Notes: generated by a model not told the origin, from the letters alone. Positions 1-6,261 are shown, numbered from the stretch's first letter. The stretch is 10,019 nt of DNA from Baffinella frigidus (GCA_026770585.1 MU646309.1:1012602-1022620), one strand, 5' to 3'. Numbers and translations: made by a program.

Positions 1-228
1 GGTCAGGGGTCAGGGGTCAGGGGTTGGGGATTTGGGTTTAGGGTTTAGGGTTTAAGGTTTAGGGTGTAGGGTGTAGGGTGCATGGTCCAGGGTTCGGGGT
101 CCAGGATTCAGGGTTCAGAGATGAGGGTTGAGGGGTTGAGGGGCTAGGGGTTTGGGGTTTGGGGTTTGGGGTTTGGGGTTTGGGGTCTGTGGTCTGTGGT
201 CTGTGGTCTGTGGGGTTGAGGGTCGGAC
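1..228. repeat. G-rich telomere-like tract
   Basis: Degenerate 6-8-base G-rich units: GGGTCAG at the start, GGGTTTA, GGGTGTA, then GGGGTTT five times (about 148-185) and GGTCTGT four times (about 184-212). It lies in the intron after the probable Prp4 exon 229-285. The open frames here, rich in N-P-K-P-Q-T, come from the repeat. Confidence 0.85.
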
Positions 229-285
229 CTGGGTAGCGAGCATGGACGCGGCCACCATCTCGTTTGCTGACACCCCCTTCTCCAC
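229..285 (-). CDS. Probable next Prp4 exon (VEKGVSANEMVAASMLATQ)
   Basis: This 57-base open segment lies between a good acceptor (caatccag|GTG, AG at 287-286) and a donor (CCCAG|gtccga, gt at 228-227). It encodes 19 residues, VEKGVSANEMVAASMLATQ, and would continue the frame from exon 1062-988 (NILAKME|VEKG). It differs sharply in composition from the telomere-like GGGTTT and GGTCTGT repeats on either side, which is why I take it as an exon. The residues do not match a Prp4 segment I can recall; this linker between the SFM and WD40 parts is poorly conserved. The next exon would lie beyond the left edge. Confidence 0.6.
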
Positions 286-385
286 CTGGATTGGGGTTTG
301 GGGTGTCAAGGGTTCGGGGTGCAAAACAAAACGAAAATAATGATAATAATAATGAAGGGTGCAAAACAAAACAAAACAAAAAAGA

Positions 386-436
386 CATCTTGGCGAGGAT
401 GTTCATGCGGCGGTCTGCTGCTGTATCAGTTGGCTC
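386..436 (-). pseudogene. Internally deleted copy of Prp4 LFGEGPAERR exon
   Basis: The ends match exon 988-1062: GAGCC-AACTG at 436-427, and ACCGCC...ATGAACATCC plus TCGCCAAGATG at the other end. The central LFGEGPAER codons are missing (roughly 25 bases lost). The final GAG and the donor are replaced by tctttt, so it has no donor. Read through, it gives EPTDTAADRRMNILAKM. Confidence 0.7.
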
Positions 437-585
437 CGGGAAAGCCAGGAGGCAGCGACAGCCTGAACCCTCAACCCCACGCCTTGAACCACAAAGCACC
501 AAACACCGGGAAACGCGAGACCCCCCCCCAAATAAAACAAAAAAAACAAACCCCGGGAAAGCCCCCCTAGAGGGGCAAAGAGGAG

Positions 586-708
586 GCTTGGAAGGGGCCG
601 TCAAAAGTCGATTCCCCGGAAGGACCAAGGTGAAACTGTTTACTTTTGGAACGCCAAAAGTGGCGATGGTGAAGAGCCGAACCCCCACGACGAATCTGGT
701 GTCGAGGT
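586..708. repeat. Dispersed element related to 3002-3128
   Basis: It shares GCTTGGAAGGGG, CAAAAGTC and (A)ACCCCCAC with 3013-3126, in the same order and at similar spacing, and ends AATCTGGTGTCG where the other ends AATCTGGCGTGG. The left terminal repeat is missing or replaced. The rest of the 293-985 intron holds A-rich (AACAAAA) runs, CCCTAAA-like tracts (794-905) and the two exon copies already listed. Confidence 0.55.
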
Positions 709-718
709 GATACGATAC

Positions 719-792
719 CTCCATGTTGGAGAGGATGTTGTTGAGAGGGTCGCGCCGCTCGGCGGGCCCCTCCCCGAACAGGCAGTTCGCTC
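719..792 (-). pseudogene. Frameshifted copy of Prp4 LFGEGPAERR exon
   Basis: This segment is 74 bases against 75 in exon 988-1062. It reads LFGEGPAERRDPLNNILSNME, and one base is missing near the start (GAGCGAAC instead of GAGCCGAAC). The acceptor AG is kept, but in a poor context (agggtgag), while the donor GAG|gtatcg looks good. Splicing it in place of, or after, the intact exon would shift the frame. The substitutions are few, so the duplication is fairly recent or the copy is under some constraint. Confidence 0.8.
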
Positions 793-987
793 CTCACCCT
801 AACCCTAACCCCCAAAACCTTAAACCCTACACCCTGAACTTTGAACCCTAAACTAAACAACAAAACCTTAAACCCTACGCCCTGAAGTTGAAACCCTGAA
901 ACCCCCAAACAAAACAAAGAACAGGGGGAACAAACCAAAACAACCCCCAAAATAGGGTACACACGAAACCAAAAAAAAAGGAGGCAC

Positions 988-1062
988 CTCCATCTTGGCG
1001 AGGATGTTCTTGAGGCGGTCGCGCCGCTCGGCTGGCCCCTCCCCGAACAGGCAGTTCGGCTC
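988..1062 (-). CDS. PRPF4: Prp4 homologue, SFM-domain exon (LFGEGPAERR)
   Basis: This 75-base exon encodes 25 residues: EPNCLFGEGPAERR, then DRLKNILAKME. The acceptor is gcgcgcag|GAG (AG at 1064-1063) and the donor is ATGGAG|gtgcct (gt at 987-986). LFGEGPAERRxRL(R/K)NIL is the hallmark of the Prp4 SFM domain and is almost identical to the vertebrate protein as I remember it, so this is the best identification in the window. Family members usually have Ile or another aliphatic residue where this exon has Asn (EPN instead of EPI); the decayed copy at 1372-1408 keeps the usual EPIC. The upstream intron runs straight into a CT/CA microsatellite, read on this strand, which acts as the polypyrimidine tract. 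Copies lie at 719-792, 386-436 and 1372-1408. Confidence 0.9.
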
Positions 1063-1065
1063 CTG

Positions 1066-1084
1066 CGCGCGCGCGAGAGTGAGT

Positions 1085-1115
<31 letters not shown>

Positions 1116-1294
1116 GGAGAGCGAGAGAGAGAGAGAGAGATAGTGTGTGTCTGTGTGTGAGAGAGAGAGAGCGAGAGAGTGTGTGAATGGGTGAGTGAGA
1201 GAGGGAGAGGGAGAGGGAGAAAGGGAGAGGGAGAGGGAGAGAGCGAGAGAGGGAGGGAGAGAGAGATTGAGATTGAGATTGAGAGAGAGAGAGA
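1066..1294. repeat. GA/GT microsatellite next to Prp4 exon acceptor
   Basis: About 230 bases of (GT)n and (GA)n on the plus strand, which is (CT)n and (CA)n in the sense of the Prp4 gene. It runs up to the acceptor at 1064-1063 and forms a very long polypyrimidine tract. The open frames across it (Leu-Ser or Arg-Glu repeats) are a consequence of the repeat and are not genes. Confidence 0.9.
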
Positions 1295-1371
1295 GTCACT
1301 CTTTGATTGAGAGAGACGTTTTTTATGCTGAGAGATGTTTTGAGTCCCTGTTAACACCCGCTCTGAGAACG

Positions 1372-1408
1372 GCTCGGCCGACGCCTCCCCGAACAGGCAG
1401 ATGGGCTC
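1372..1408 (-). pseudogene. Truncated copy of Prp4 exon, EPICLFGE
   Basis: Starting directly after ctag (AG at 1410-1409) this reads EPICLFGEASAE, matching the first twelve residues of exon 988-1062. Similarity stops at GCCGAGC, where a different repeat (CCGTTCTCAGAGCGGG) takes over. It has no donor at the homologous place. EPIC is closer to the usual Prp4 sequence than the EPNC of the intact exon. The 94-base hairpin element ends exactly at its acceptor. Confidence 0.7.
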
Positions 1409-1409
1409 C

Positions 1410-1620
1410 TAGAGCGGGTCTCTCATTAGTTGACACGATTCGGACCTCGAAAACAAAATAAATGGTGAACAAAATGAGTCAACTTGTGTAGTAAATTTCA
1501 TTGAAATGAGAATTCTTTTTTTCTCGCAATGAAATTTACTACACAAGTTGACTCATTTTGTTCACCATTTATTTTGTTTTCGAGGTCCGAATCGTGTCAA
1601 TTAATGAGAGACCCGCTCTA
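1410..1620. repeat. 94-base near-perfect inverted repeat (foldback element)
   Basis: The left arm 1410-1503 and right arm 1527-1620 are reverse complements without gaps. The one mismatch I find is G1429 against T1601, which would still pair as G-U in RNA. A 23-base spacer, aaatgagaattc then ttttttctcg, separates them. The outer ends are TAGAGCGGGTCTC and GAGACCCGCTCTA. The arms are AT-richer than the exons and share no telomere-like motif. No target duplication longer than one base is visible. On the minus strand the edges read g|TAGAGC...GCTCTA|g, so GT and AG sit exactly at the boundaries (1621-1620 and 1410-1409). It may be a MITE or an introner-type element. A foldback sequencing or assembly artefact is the main alternative. 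Confidence 0.92.
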
Positions 1621-1960
1621 CATTCCGCAAGGGTATCTGCGAGAGACAAATTCTCAGAGAGATGTTTTTACTATTCAGAAAGATGTTTTTACACATTTTC
1701 ACTCAAGAGAGATGTTTCCATGTTTTTTTATCCAACGAGATATCTTTGTTCCCTTAGTCACACCCGCCCTGATAACGGCTCCTCAGTAGCGCACGGGCGT
1801 CACATTAGAGCTGTTTTCATATGCACCCTAAAACCCAAACCCCTAGCCATACACCCCACACCACTCACCCCTAACCCAAACCCCAAATCCCAACCGCCCT
1901 GCAGGGCACCTGAAACGCGCCGAGCCCTAAACCCCAACCCTACACCCCACCCCTTACCCC

Positions 1961-2037
1961 CCAAACTCTGGGGATAATTCCTGTGTAAAGTCAATCCGGC
2001 TGTTCCGACACAGGGCTTGTCCCCAGACGCACCTCGA
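1961..2037. repeat. Duplicated exon-intron junction, copy 1
   Basis: Plus-strand 1961-2037 matches 2592-2694. Both contain CCAAACT(C/T)TG, GGATAA, TGTAAAGTCA, GGCTGTTCCGACACAGGGC and (C/T)TGTCCC, and end at CGCACCTCGAAG, the Prp4 exon end with its donor. The second copy has about 25 extra bases. One duplication therefore carried an exon end together with about 70 bases of the intron after it. Confidence 0.8.
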
Positions 2038-2065
2038 AGACACTTTGGGGTTTGGGGGTTGGGAC

Positions 2066-2086
2066 CTCGAACGCGCGGGGCTGGGG
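2066..2086 (-). pseudogene. Decayed fragment of Prp4 exon end
   Basis: On the minus strand CCCAGCCCCGCGCGTTCGAG|gtccca resembles the last twenty bases of exon 2688-2813 (CTCCAGCTCCGCGCCTTCGAG|gtgcgg). A further fragment, TTCGAG|gtgcgt at 2033-2038, continues into a duplicated stretch of the following intron. Confidence 0.5.
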
Positions 2087-2426
2087 AATCTAAGTGTATA
2101 AATTAAAAGTGTTTCGGCATTAGATCCGTAGTCCACCAAGGGGTGAAGGAGCTGGAGCGTAACCTCCGTGTCAGTGGATAAGTTCCGGTGTCCGCCTATG
2201 GTGGGAGTTAAAAGAACCTAAAGGACCTAAAGGAGGGCGCCCCTGAACCCCAAACCCCATGCCCCAAACCCCACACCCCACACCCTACACCCCACAACCA
2301 CTGTAGTAAACCCCCCCCACGCGTCCATTCCAAACCTCCCCCCCCTCCAAGTGTCCATTCCACGCCAGGCTGATCGAAACATCCACCTTTGACGTCTTTC
2401 AAGGGAAACCCCTTGAATTCTGAAGT

Positions 2427-2489
2427 CAACCACGACAGATCTGCCGTGGATAAGGCGTCGGTTTCCCTCGATCATTCTGGCGTGGTTCC
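2427..2489. mobile_element. Short foldback element, ends AACCACGNCAGA
   Basis: AACCACGACAGA at the left and TCTGGCGTGGTT at the right are inverted with one mismatch. The sequence resembles the ends of the 3002-3128 element, so it may be a shortened relative. The left end is also part of a 20-base near-palindrome, CCACGACAGATCTGCCGTGG. It lies just beside the donor of exon copy 2494-2542. Confidence 0.5.
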
Positions 2490-2493
2490 ATAC

Positions 2494-2542
2494 CTCGAAG
2501 GCGCGGAGCTGGATCTTGACGTCCTTGTGTTGGTCGGCGCCC
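2494..2542 (-). pseudogene. Frameshifted partial copy of Prp4 exon 2688-2813
   Basis: This segment matches the 3' half of the exon (GGCGCC.ACCAAC then ACAAGGACGTCAAG and CAGCTCCGCGCCTTCGAG) with a good donor, gtatgg. One base is missing in the codon for the second Asp of TNDKD, so the frame is shifted, and Leu is changed to Ile (KDVKIQLRAFE). Similarity ends near 2542. Confidence 0.78.
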
Positions 2543-2591
2543 CTAAAGCCACACACCCTAAACCTCAACCCTAGACCCTAGACCCTAGACC

Positions 2592-2694
2592 CCAAACTTT
2601 GAGGATAAGCCCAATGTAAAGTCACTCTGGCTGTTCCGACACAGGGCCTGTCCCGCCTGCTGCCTTGCAATTCTCGGAGCCCCGCACCTCGAAG
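2592..2694. repeat. Duplicated exon-intron junction, copy 2
   Basis: The partner of 1961-2037. It is the version attached to the intact Prp4 exon 2688-2813, so it is probably the source. Confidence 0.78.
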
Positions 2695-2813
2695 GCGCGG
2701 AGCTGGAGCTTGACGTCCTTGTCGTTGGTGGGCGCCGCGATCGTGCGGGCGCGCATCTCGATGTTGAACTTCTTCATCATATCATCGTGCTTCCGCTTTG
2801 CCGCCATCGTCTC
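2688..2813 (-). CDS. PRPF4: Prp4 homologue, SFM-domain exon (first half)
   Basis: This 126-base exon encodes 42 residues, in phase 0 at both ends. It starts after cacccag (AG at 2815-2814) with ETMAAKRKHDDMMKKF and ends RAFE before the donor gtgcgg. The central part RARTIAAPTNDKDVKLQLRAF matches the Prp4 pattern of a basic R-A-R, then P-T-(N/D)-D, then V-x-x-x-L-R. That pattern is the start of the splicing-factor motif shared by Prp4 and Prp18. Prp4 is a WD40 protein of the U4/U6 and U4/U6.U5 snRNPs, where it binds Prp3 and is needed for spliceosome activation in the nucleus. Joining to 1062-988 restores the motif exactly (RAFE|EPNCLFGEG). The exon has damaged copies at 2494-2542, 2066-2086, 2880-2909 and 3285-3390. 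The residue match is direct; the gene name follows from family knowledge. Confidence 0.87.
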
Positions 2814-2879
2814 CTGGGTGAATTTCGGGTTCGGGGTTTAGGGCGGATTCAGGGTGTGAGATGAGGGGGGTAGGGTGCT

Positions 2880-2909
2880 AGCGTGCTTGCGTTTCGCCGC
2901 CATGGTTTC
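2880..2909 (-). pseudogene. Copy of the start of Prp4 exon (ETMAAKRKH)
   Basis: After ctccag (AG at 2911-2910), the minus strand reads GAAACCATGGCGGCGAAACG then CAAGCAC, which encodes ETMAAKRKH, identical in protein to the start of exon 2688-2813. It then leaves the homology (ASTLPPSS). The nucleotide differences are at synonymous positions. It keeps the acceptor but has no donor at a homologous place. Confidence 0.75.
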
Positions 2910-3001
2910 CTGGAGCGGCGTGGGGGGTGGGGGCGTCAGGGGGGTTGTTCGTGGTGATTTATTCCTTCCTTTTCGGAAACCTCTCAGACTCCTGACCGCA
3001 A

Positions 3002-3128
3002 CCACGCCAGATGCTTGGAAGGGGTTGCCAAAAGTCAATTTCCCCTCAAGGCGGTGGTTTTCAAAAGTCAAAGGACACCGCCATTGGTGTTTTTTTAAAA
3101 ATCAACCCCCACCTCCAATCTGGCGTGG
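3002..3128. mobile_element. MITE-like foldback element, ends CCACGCCAGAT
   Basis: The left end CCACGCCAGAT (3002) and right end ATCTGGCGTGG (3128) are inverted, and pairing continues imperfectly to about 26 bases (…GGGGTTG / CAACCCC…). Inside is a second inverted pair, GGCGGTG / CACCGCC. It is 127 bases long with no coding capacity, as expected of a non-autonomous DNA element. No clear target duplication is seen. Confidence 0.65.
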
Positions 3129-3284
3129 ACCGCACCCAGCGGTGGAGTTCTACGACTCGCACACTCAATTGCATATGTAGGGATGCGAGTTCAGGGAGGG
3201 TTCAGGAAGGGTTCATGGAGGGTTCAAGATTTGGGGTCTAGGGTAGGGGGTTAGGGTTTGGGGTGTATGGTTCATTATGCCGTG

Positions 3285-3390
3285 GTGCTTGCGCTTCGCC
3301 GCCATCCATTTCGGGTTTAGGGTTTAGGGTTTAGGGTTTAGGGTTTAGGGTTTAGGGTTTAGGGTTTAGGGTTCAGGGTTTCATCGTTTC
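3285..3390 (-). pseudogene. Copy of Prp4 exon start split by a telomere-repeat tract
   Basis: On the minus strand GAAACGATG (3390-3382) is followed by a CCCTAAA-type tract and then by GATGGCGGCGAAGCGCAAGC (ending AC) at 3306-3285. The intact exon reads GAGACGATGGCGGCAAAGCG without a break. The interruption falls at the ATG codon, and ATG appears on both sides of it. The acceptor position reads cacccg instead of cacccag, so this copy has probably lost its acceptor. Confidence 0.65.
3312..3381. repeat. Interstitial telomere-type array (TTTAGGG)8
   Basis: Eight perfect TTTAGGG units at 3316-3371, preceded by cggg and followed by TTCAGGG. This is the cleanest telomere-type array in the window; all others are degenerate. 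It identifies the probable telomere sequence of the organism as the plant and algal type. Confidence 0.93.
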
Positions 3391-3399
3391 CGGGTGCCG

Positions 3400-5189
3400 T
3401 GGCAGCGTTAGGTGTGAGGGTTGAGGGGTAGGGATTTAGGTTTTAGGAAGTACGGTTTAGGGATCAGGGGTTAGGGTTGAGGGTTAGGATGTACGGTTTA
3501 GGGTTCAGGTTTTAGGAGTGGGATGCATCGACTCCTTGTTGGATTTATATTATGTTTTATGGGAGGATCTCGCTCACATGCCAGGGTGTAGGTTTGCCTG
3601 GTGTGGAGCGAGCAACCAGCCCTCTCTCTATCTCTCTCTCTCTCCCTCCCTATCTCTCCCCGAAGTGAAACACTCAGAGCGCTTCGGTCTCTGGCAGATT
3701 TCTACCACAGGTCCGCGCTAGACCTGGTCTAGTTCAATCGTTTAAAGCTTTGACAGCTCCCTGGGCGGGAATTGGTGCCCAATCCTCTTAAGGTTAAGAG
3801 TTCCTCCGCCTCTCTGAATAAATCCATCGTTCAGAGGGAGAGAGAGGGAGAGAGCGCGCGAAAGGGAGAGACAGCTAGAGAGGGCCTCAGGTTTGGTATC
3901 GCTCTTTGGTGGAGTGGATGCGGGGGCAGCGTGAGATGCTGGGGCCGTGCCTCCCCCACCCTAGAGGCAGGGGAAAATATCAAGTCAATCCCCCACAGAT
4001 GCCACCCGATTATGGTGGCATTTGTATGGGAGTTGACTTACGAAACCATCAATTTGCCCAATAGTTGCCTCCAGGGTGGCGTCACTGAGCATTTGACCAG
4101 CCTTTCCCCTTTTCAGGCCGCAAAATGTCGCGCGCTCAGGATGAGGACGCAGGGAGGGAAAGGGCCCCACAGAAGGCGATCCGTGGCCTTTTTAAGAAAC
4201 CTACACGTGGCTTAGTAAAACCTCTTTTGGAAAATTTGTACGGGAACTGGTGACGTCCCCACTCTTAAACCGTGGCAACGTGACCAATTCCGGTACTAAT
4301 CATGGGCGCGAGCGTAAAGCCAACTTTTAAGAAAAGGCCACGACCAGCCTCGAGTGGCCCGGGTGCAGATGGTCGAGAGATCCGAACAGGTACCTCGAGG
4401 CTCCCACAACTGTTGACTAACCACAGCTTTCCCGGTACAACCCTGCGCGGTCTACGCACCGGCCTGGTACAAACGTTAGCCGGATCAGTCAACCGCGGCG
4501 CAGGGCGCGCTCGTGCGTGGCTACCTCCGACATCGGCACGACGACTGTCTTTGACGTCCCCGCCGCCGTCGGCTCGCCCTTGGTCGCCGCTGCGCACCCC
4601 TCGGAGCTCGCCCGTCAGGAGCAGGCGGGCGTTCGGGGGGGAGTGTGCCTGCGCCACCTACACCCCGCTGCTCCCGTGTGCGGTGGATGGTCGCGAGACC
4701 GCGGCAGTGCTCCTAGTGGAATACCGCCGCCGCCCACCGCAAACCGCCCTACCGGCGGTACCGGTGGGCTCCACCCTGTGCCGCCGCACGGTCCCGCTGC
4801 CGCTCCCGAGCCGAGCTCGCGAGCTGATCGCTCTCCCGGTCCCACCTGATGCAGGCATCCTGCACACTAGGCGTTCCTAGTCCGCCAGCGGCACACGGGC
4901 CCTCCCGATGGCTGGTCGCTGGGCGCCGCCGCGCAGTCGCCGCGGCTTGCTGCCACCCAGGATCCTCGACGTGGCATGGGGACAGTTTGCATGAGTTGGG
5001 AAGGGCTGCCAGCTCGCCCGACTTCACACCCCGCACCAGTACGTGTAGGTGGCCACCGTCGGTACATAGCGCGAACCGCCCACACTGCAGTACGATGTCC
5101 TCGCCCAGCCGCGAGCGTGGCATCTTCGGGGAAAGCGCCGGGGGAAGCAATGTGGGCAGCGGGGGCGGGGTTGGCGGGAGGGGGCGTAC
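3400..5189. other. Unassigned stretch, possibly one large Prp4 intron
   Basis: No gene can be supported in these 1.8 kb. 3400-3530 is degenerate GGGTTTAG. 3617-3660 is CT-rich and 3831-3886 GA-rich, so the two could pair. Short hairpins occur at 3718-3732 (CTAGAC/GTCTAG) and around 3786-3803 (CTCTTA/TAAGAG). From about 4300 the DNA becomes GC-rich and open on both strands. The longest plus-strand frame with an ATG, 4302-4880, is rich in Pro, Arg and Ser and has no recognisable motif. If the exon at 5190-5232 is right, the whole stretch lies within Prp4. Confidence 0.5.
3982..4039. repeat. Hairpin, 25-base imperfect arms
   Basis: AAGTCAATCCCCCACAGATG then CCACC pairs with GGTGGCATTTG then TATGGGAGTTGACTT around a 7-base loop, with a few mismatches and one bulge. 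It could be a small foldback element or a transcribed hairpin. Confidence 0.7.
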
Positions 5190-5232
5190 GGGCGAGCCCC
5201 GCGAGGGAGCCATACTTCACCCTCTCGCCCAT
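5190..5232 (-). CDS. Possible first coding exon of Prp4 homologue
   Basis: An ATG at 5232-5230 in a good initiation context (gcgATGG) opens a frame reading MGERVKYGSLAGLA. Prp4 proteins from animals and plants carry a short N-terminal Y-G-S-L motif upstream of the SFM domain, and this exon lies upstream, on the same strand, of exons that clearly encode that domain. A possible donor follows (GCCC|gtacgc, gt at 5189-5188), giving an exon with one base left over. The known downstream exon starts in phase 0, so at least one further exon would have to lie between about 5190 and 2813; I could not find it. The frame stays open beyond the donor to about 4867 but becomes Pro/Ala/Arg-rich without recognisable features. 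The assignment rests on one four-residue motif and on position, so it is tentative. Confidence 0.35.
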
Positions 5233-5572
5233 CGCGGAGGTGTCGAAGAGCAGCGAGAGCAAGCCGGGGGGTTGCGCCCGCCCTTCCTCACTGGCGCGAG
5301 CGGAATCCTCGGGTCAAAGTGGACGAAGACGACTTTTGAGGTCTAAAGGGCTCAAATGCCGCCCTTTGAGCCGTTTTGCACAGGGCAAAAACGGACCGGG
5401 GGGGCGGCGAAGGGAACAGATTTCGCATCCCCGCAGATCCCGACCGCGACCTCCCGTCACTCGGCGGTGCTTCGGGAGCCCGCGGGCGGGGTTTCAGCTG
5501 CCGTGTGGACGGAGCTGAGTGCGTTTTGCAGCTTGTTGGAACCGGGCCCGAAGCTCCCACTTTACCGCGAAG
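5233..5572. promoter_or_regulatory. Probable shared promoter of divergent genes
   Basis: This 340-base GC-rich stretch separates the candidate Prp4 ATG (minus, 5232) from the coiled-coil gene ATG (plus, 5573). It lacks the telomere-like and microsatellite repeats that fill the rest of the window, as expected for functional intergenic DNA. Two adjacent inverted repeats stand out: GGCTCAAA / TTTGAGCC (5349-5372) and CCGTTTTGC / GGCAAAAACGG (5371-5394). No TATA box is evident. The promoter role is inferred from gene orientation. Confidence 0.45.
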
Positions 5573-5808
5573 ATGGCTGGGATGTTGTCTTCTGTGAGAA
5601 AGAGGATGGACGGGGGGAATGCGAATGGGGAAAAGGTCACGACCAAGAGCGGGCATATCAGTGATGTGGAGTACGAGCCGCAAAAACCGCAGCTGGAGGA
5701 CGACCTTCCGCCGACGGACCAGGAGGAACTCGACAAGCTGGATGCATCAGTCGACAAAAAGAAGGGACTCAAACTGCTTGCCACCCCCTCTGGCAAGATT
5801 CGCGACAG
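5573..5808 (+). CDS. Unrecognised coiled-coil protein, first coding exon
   Basis: The ATG at 5573 (gcgaagATGGCT, a strong initiation context) opens 78 codons plus two bases before the donor GACAG|gtccca. The product starts MAGMLSSVRKRMDGGNANGE. It continues with an acidic part (LEDDLPPTDQEELDKLD, residues 41-57) and a basic end (DKKKGLKLLATPSGKIRD, residues 61-78). There is no signal peptide or membrane segment, so a soluble or cytoskeletal protein is likely. The two leftover bases AG plus the first G of exon 6962-7028 restore an Arg codon (IRD-R-LDSLF), which supports the join. Third codon positions favour G/C, unlike the surrounding repeats. I do not recognise the family. A structural coiled coil such as a centrosomal or flagellar-root component is possible, but nothing here shows it. 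Confidence 0.72.
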
Positions 5809-6261
5809 GTCCCAGCCTTGCCGCACCCGTTCCGCTGAGCCACTGGGAAAAGCTAGCCGCGCTGGCGCATTGTTCATCCAGCTCTCCATGCAAACACATC
5901 AGCAATTATGGCGCAGGTTCAAACTACCGACCTGCGTGTGTCCGAGGAAGGCTGGTGCGCAGTCTGACACTAACCCCAGCACTGCGCGCGCGCCCCAGTG
6001 CCTTTTTTCCATTTTCGGACTTTTTTGGCCGCGGCAACAGGCCGACTTCACCACTATACTTGGGTCCCTGTGGCTTGCCGACGTCGGCTGTCTGGCGTAC
6101 CCTAAACCCTGAACCCGTACCCCTACCCCTACACCACACCCTGAACTCTAGACCCTGAACCCTATTTGCCTGATCGCTCGCAGGATCTCGCAGGCCGCGC
6201 TAACCCCACCTTCCGTGGGTCTGATCGCGAACGCTAATTGAGTTTCGATTTCGTAAATAAG

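Larger units (their letters stand above)
1300..1790. repeat. AT-rich repeat block around the hairpin
   Basis: Two related segments, at about 1340-1376 and 1746-1784, share GAGCCGTT(C/A)TCAG(A/G)GC and GGGTGT on the minus strand and flank the hairpin and the exon copy. Between and beside them the motif AGAGAGATGTTTTT recurs (about 1310, 1331, 1656, 1677 and 1706). This suggests one composite or repeatedly duplicated non-coding element. A possible 15-base mini-exon, ATACCCTTGCGGAAT (IPLRN, 1636-1622, after ctcgcag), precedes the hairpin on the minus strand, but nothing else supports it. Confidence 0.5.

Noticed and set aside
1-240. True chromosome end
   Set aside because: The G-rich repeats are degenerate, mixed in type and contain an exon right after them; similar tracts occur across the whole window in both orientations.
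59-724. Long minus-strand open frame rich in N-P-K-P-Q-T
   Set aside because: The tail is translated telomere-like repeat, and the only real homology inside it is the decayed Prp4 exon copy at 386-436.
868-1357. Minus-strand Leu/Ser/His-rich open frames
   Set aside because: They are translations of the CT/CA microsatellite; only 988-1062 within them is supported as an exon.
1436-1452. ttcgag|gt inside the hairpin arms as another captured Prp4 exon end
   Set aside because: Only about eight bases agree, which is too few to separate from chance.
2096-2103. TATA-like gtataaat
   Set aside because: It falls within the Prp4 intron with no start of a gene downstream on the plus strand.
3740-3890. 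LTR retrotransposon primer site (ttggtgcccaat)
   Set aside because: The word is a short palindrome; no terminal repeats or reverse-transcriptase frames are nearby.
4125-4253. Small frame MSRAQDEDAGRERAPQ... of 42 codons after ccttttcag
   Set aside because: An acceptor-like tract precedes it, but the frame is short, unrecognised and isolated, so chance is likely.
4302-4880. Plus-strand 192-codon frame starting MGASVKPTFKKR
   Set aside because: It lies in GC-rich DNA that is open on both strands and has no motif, no matching neighbour exon and an unremarkable start context. It is not excluded, but I cannot support it.
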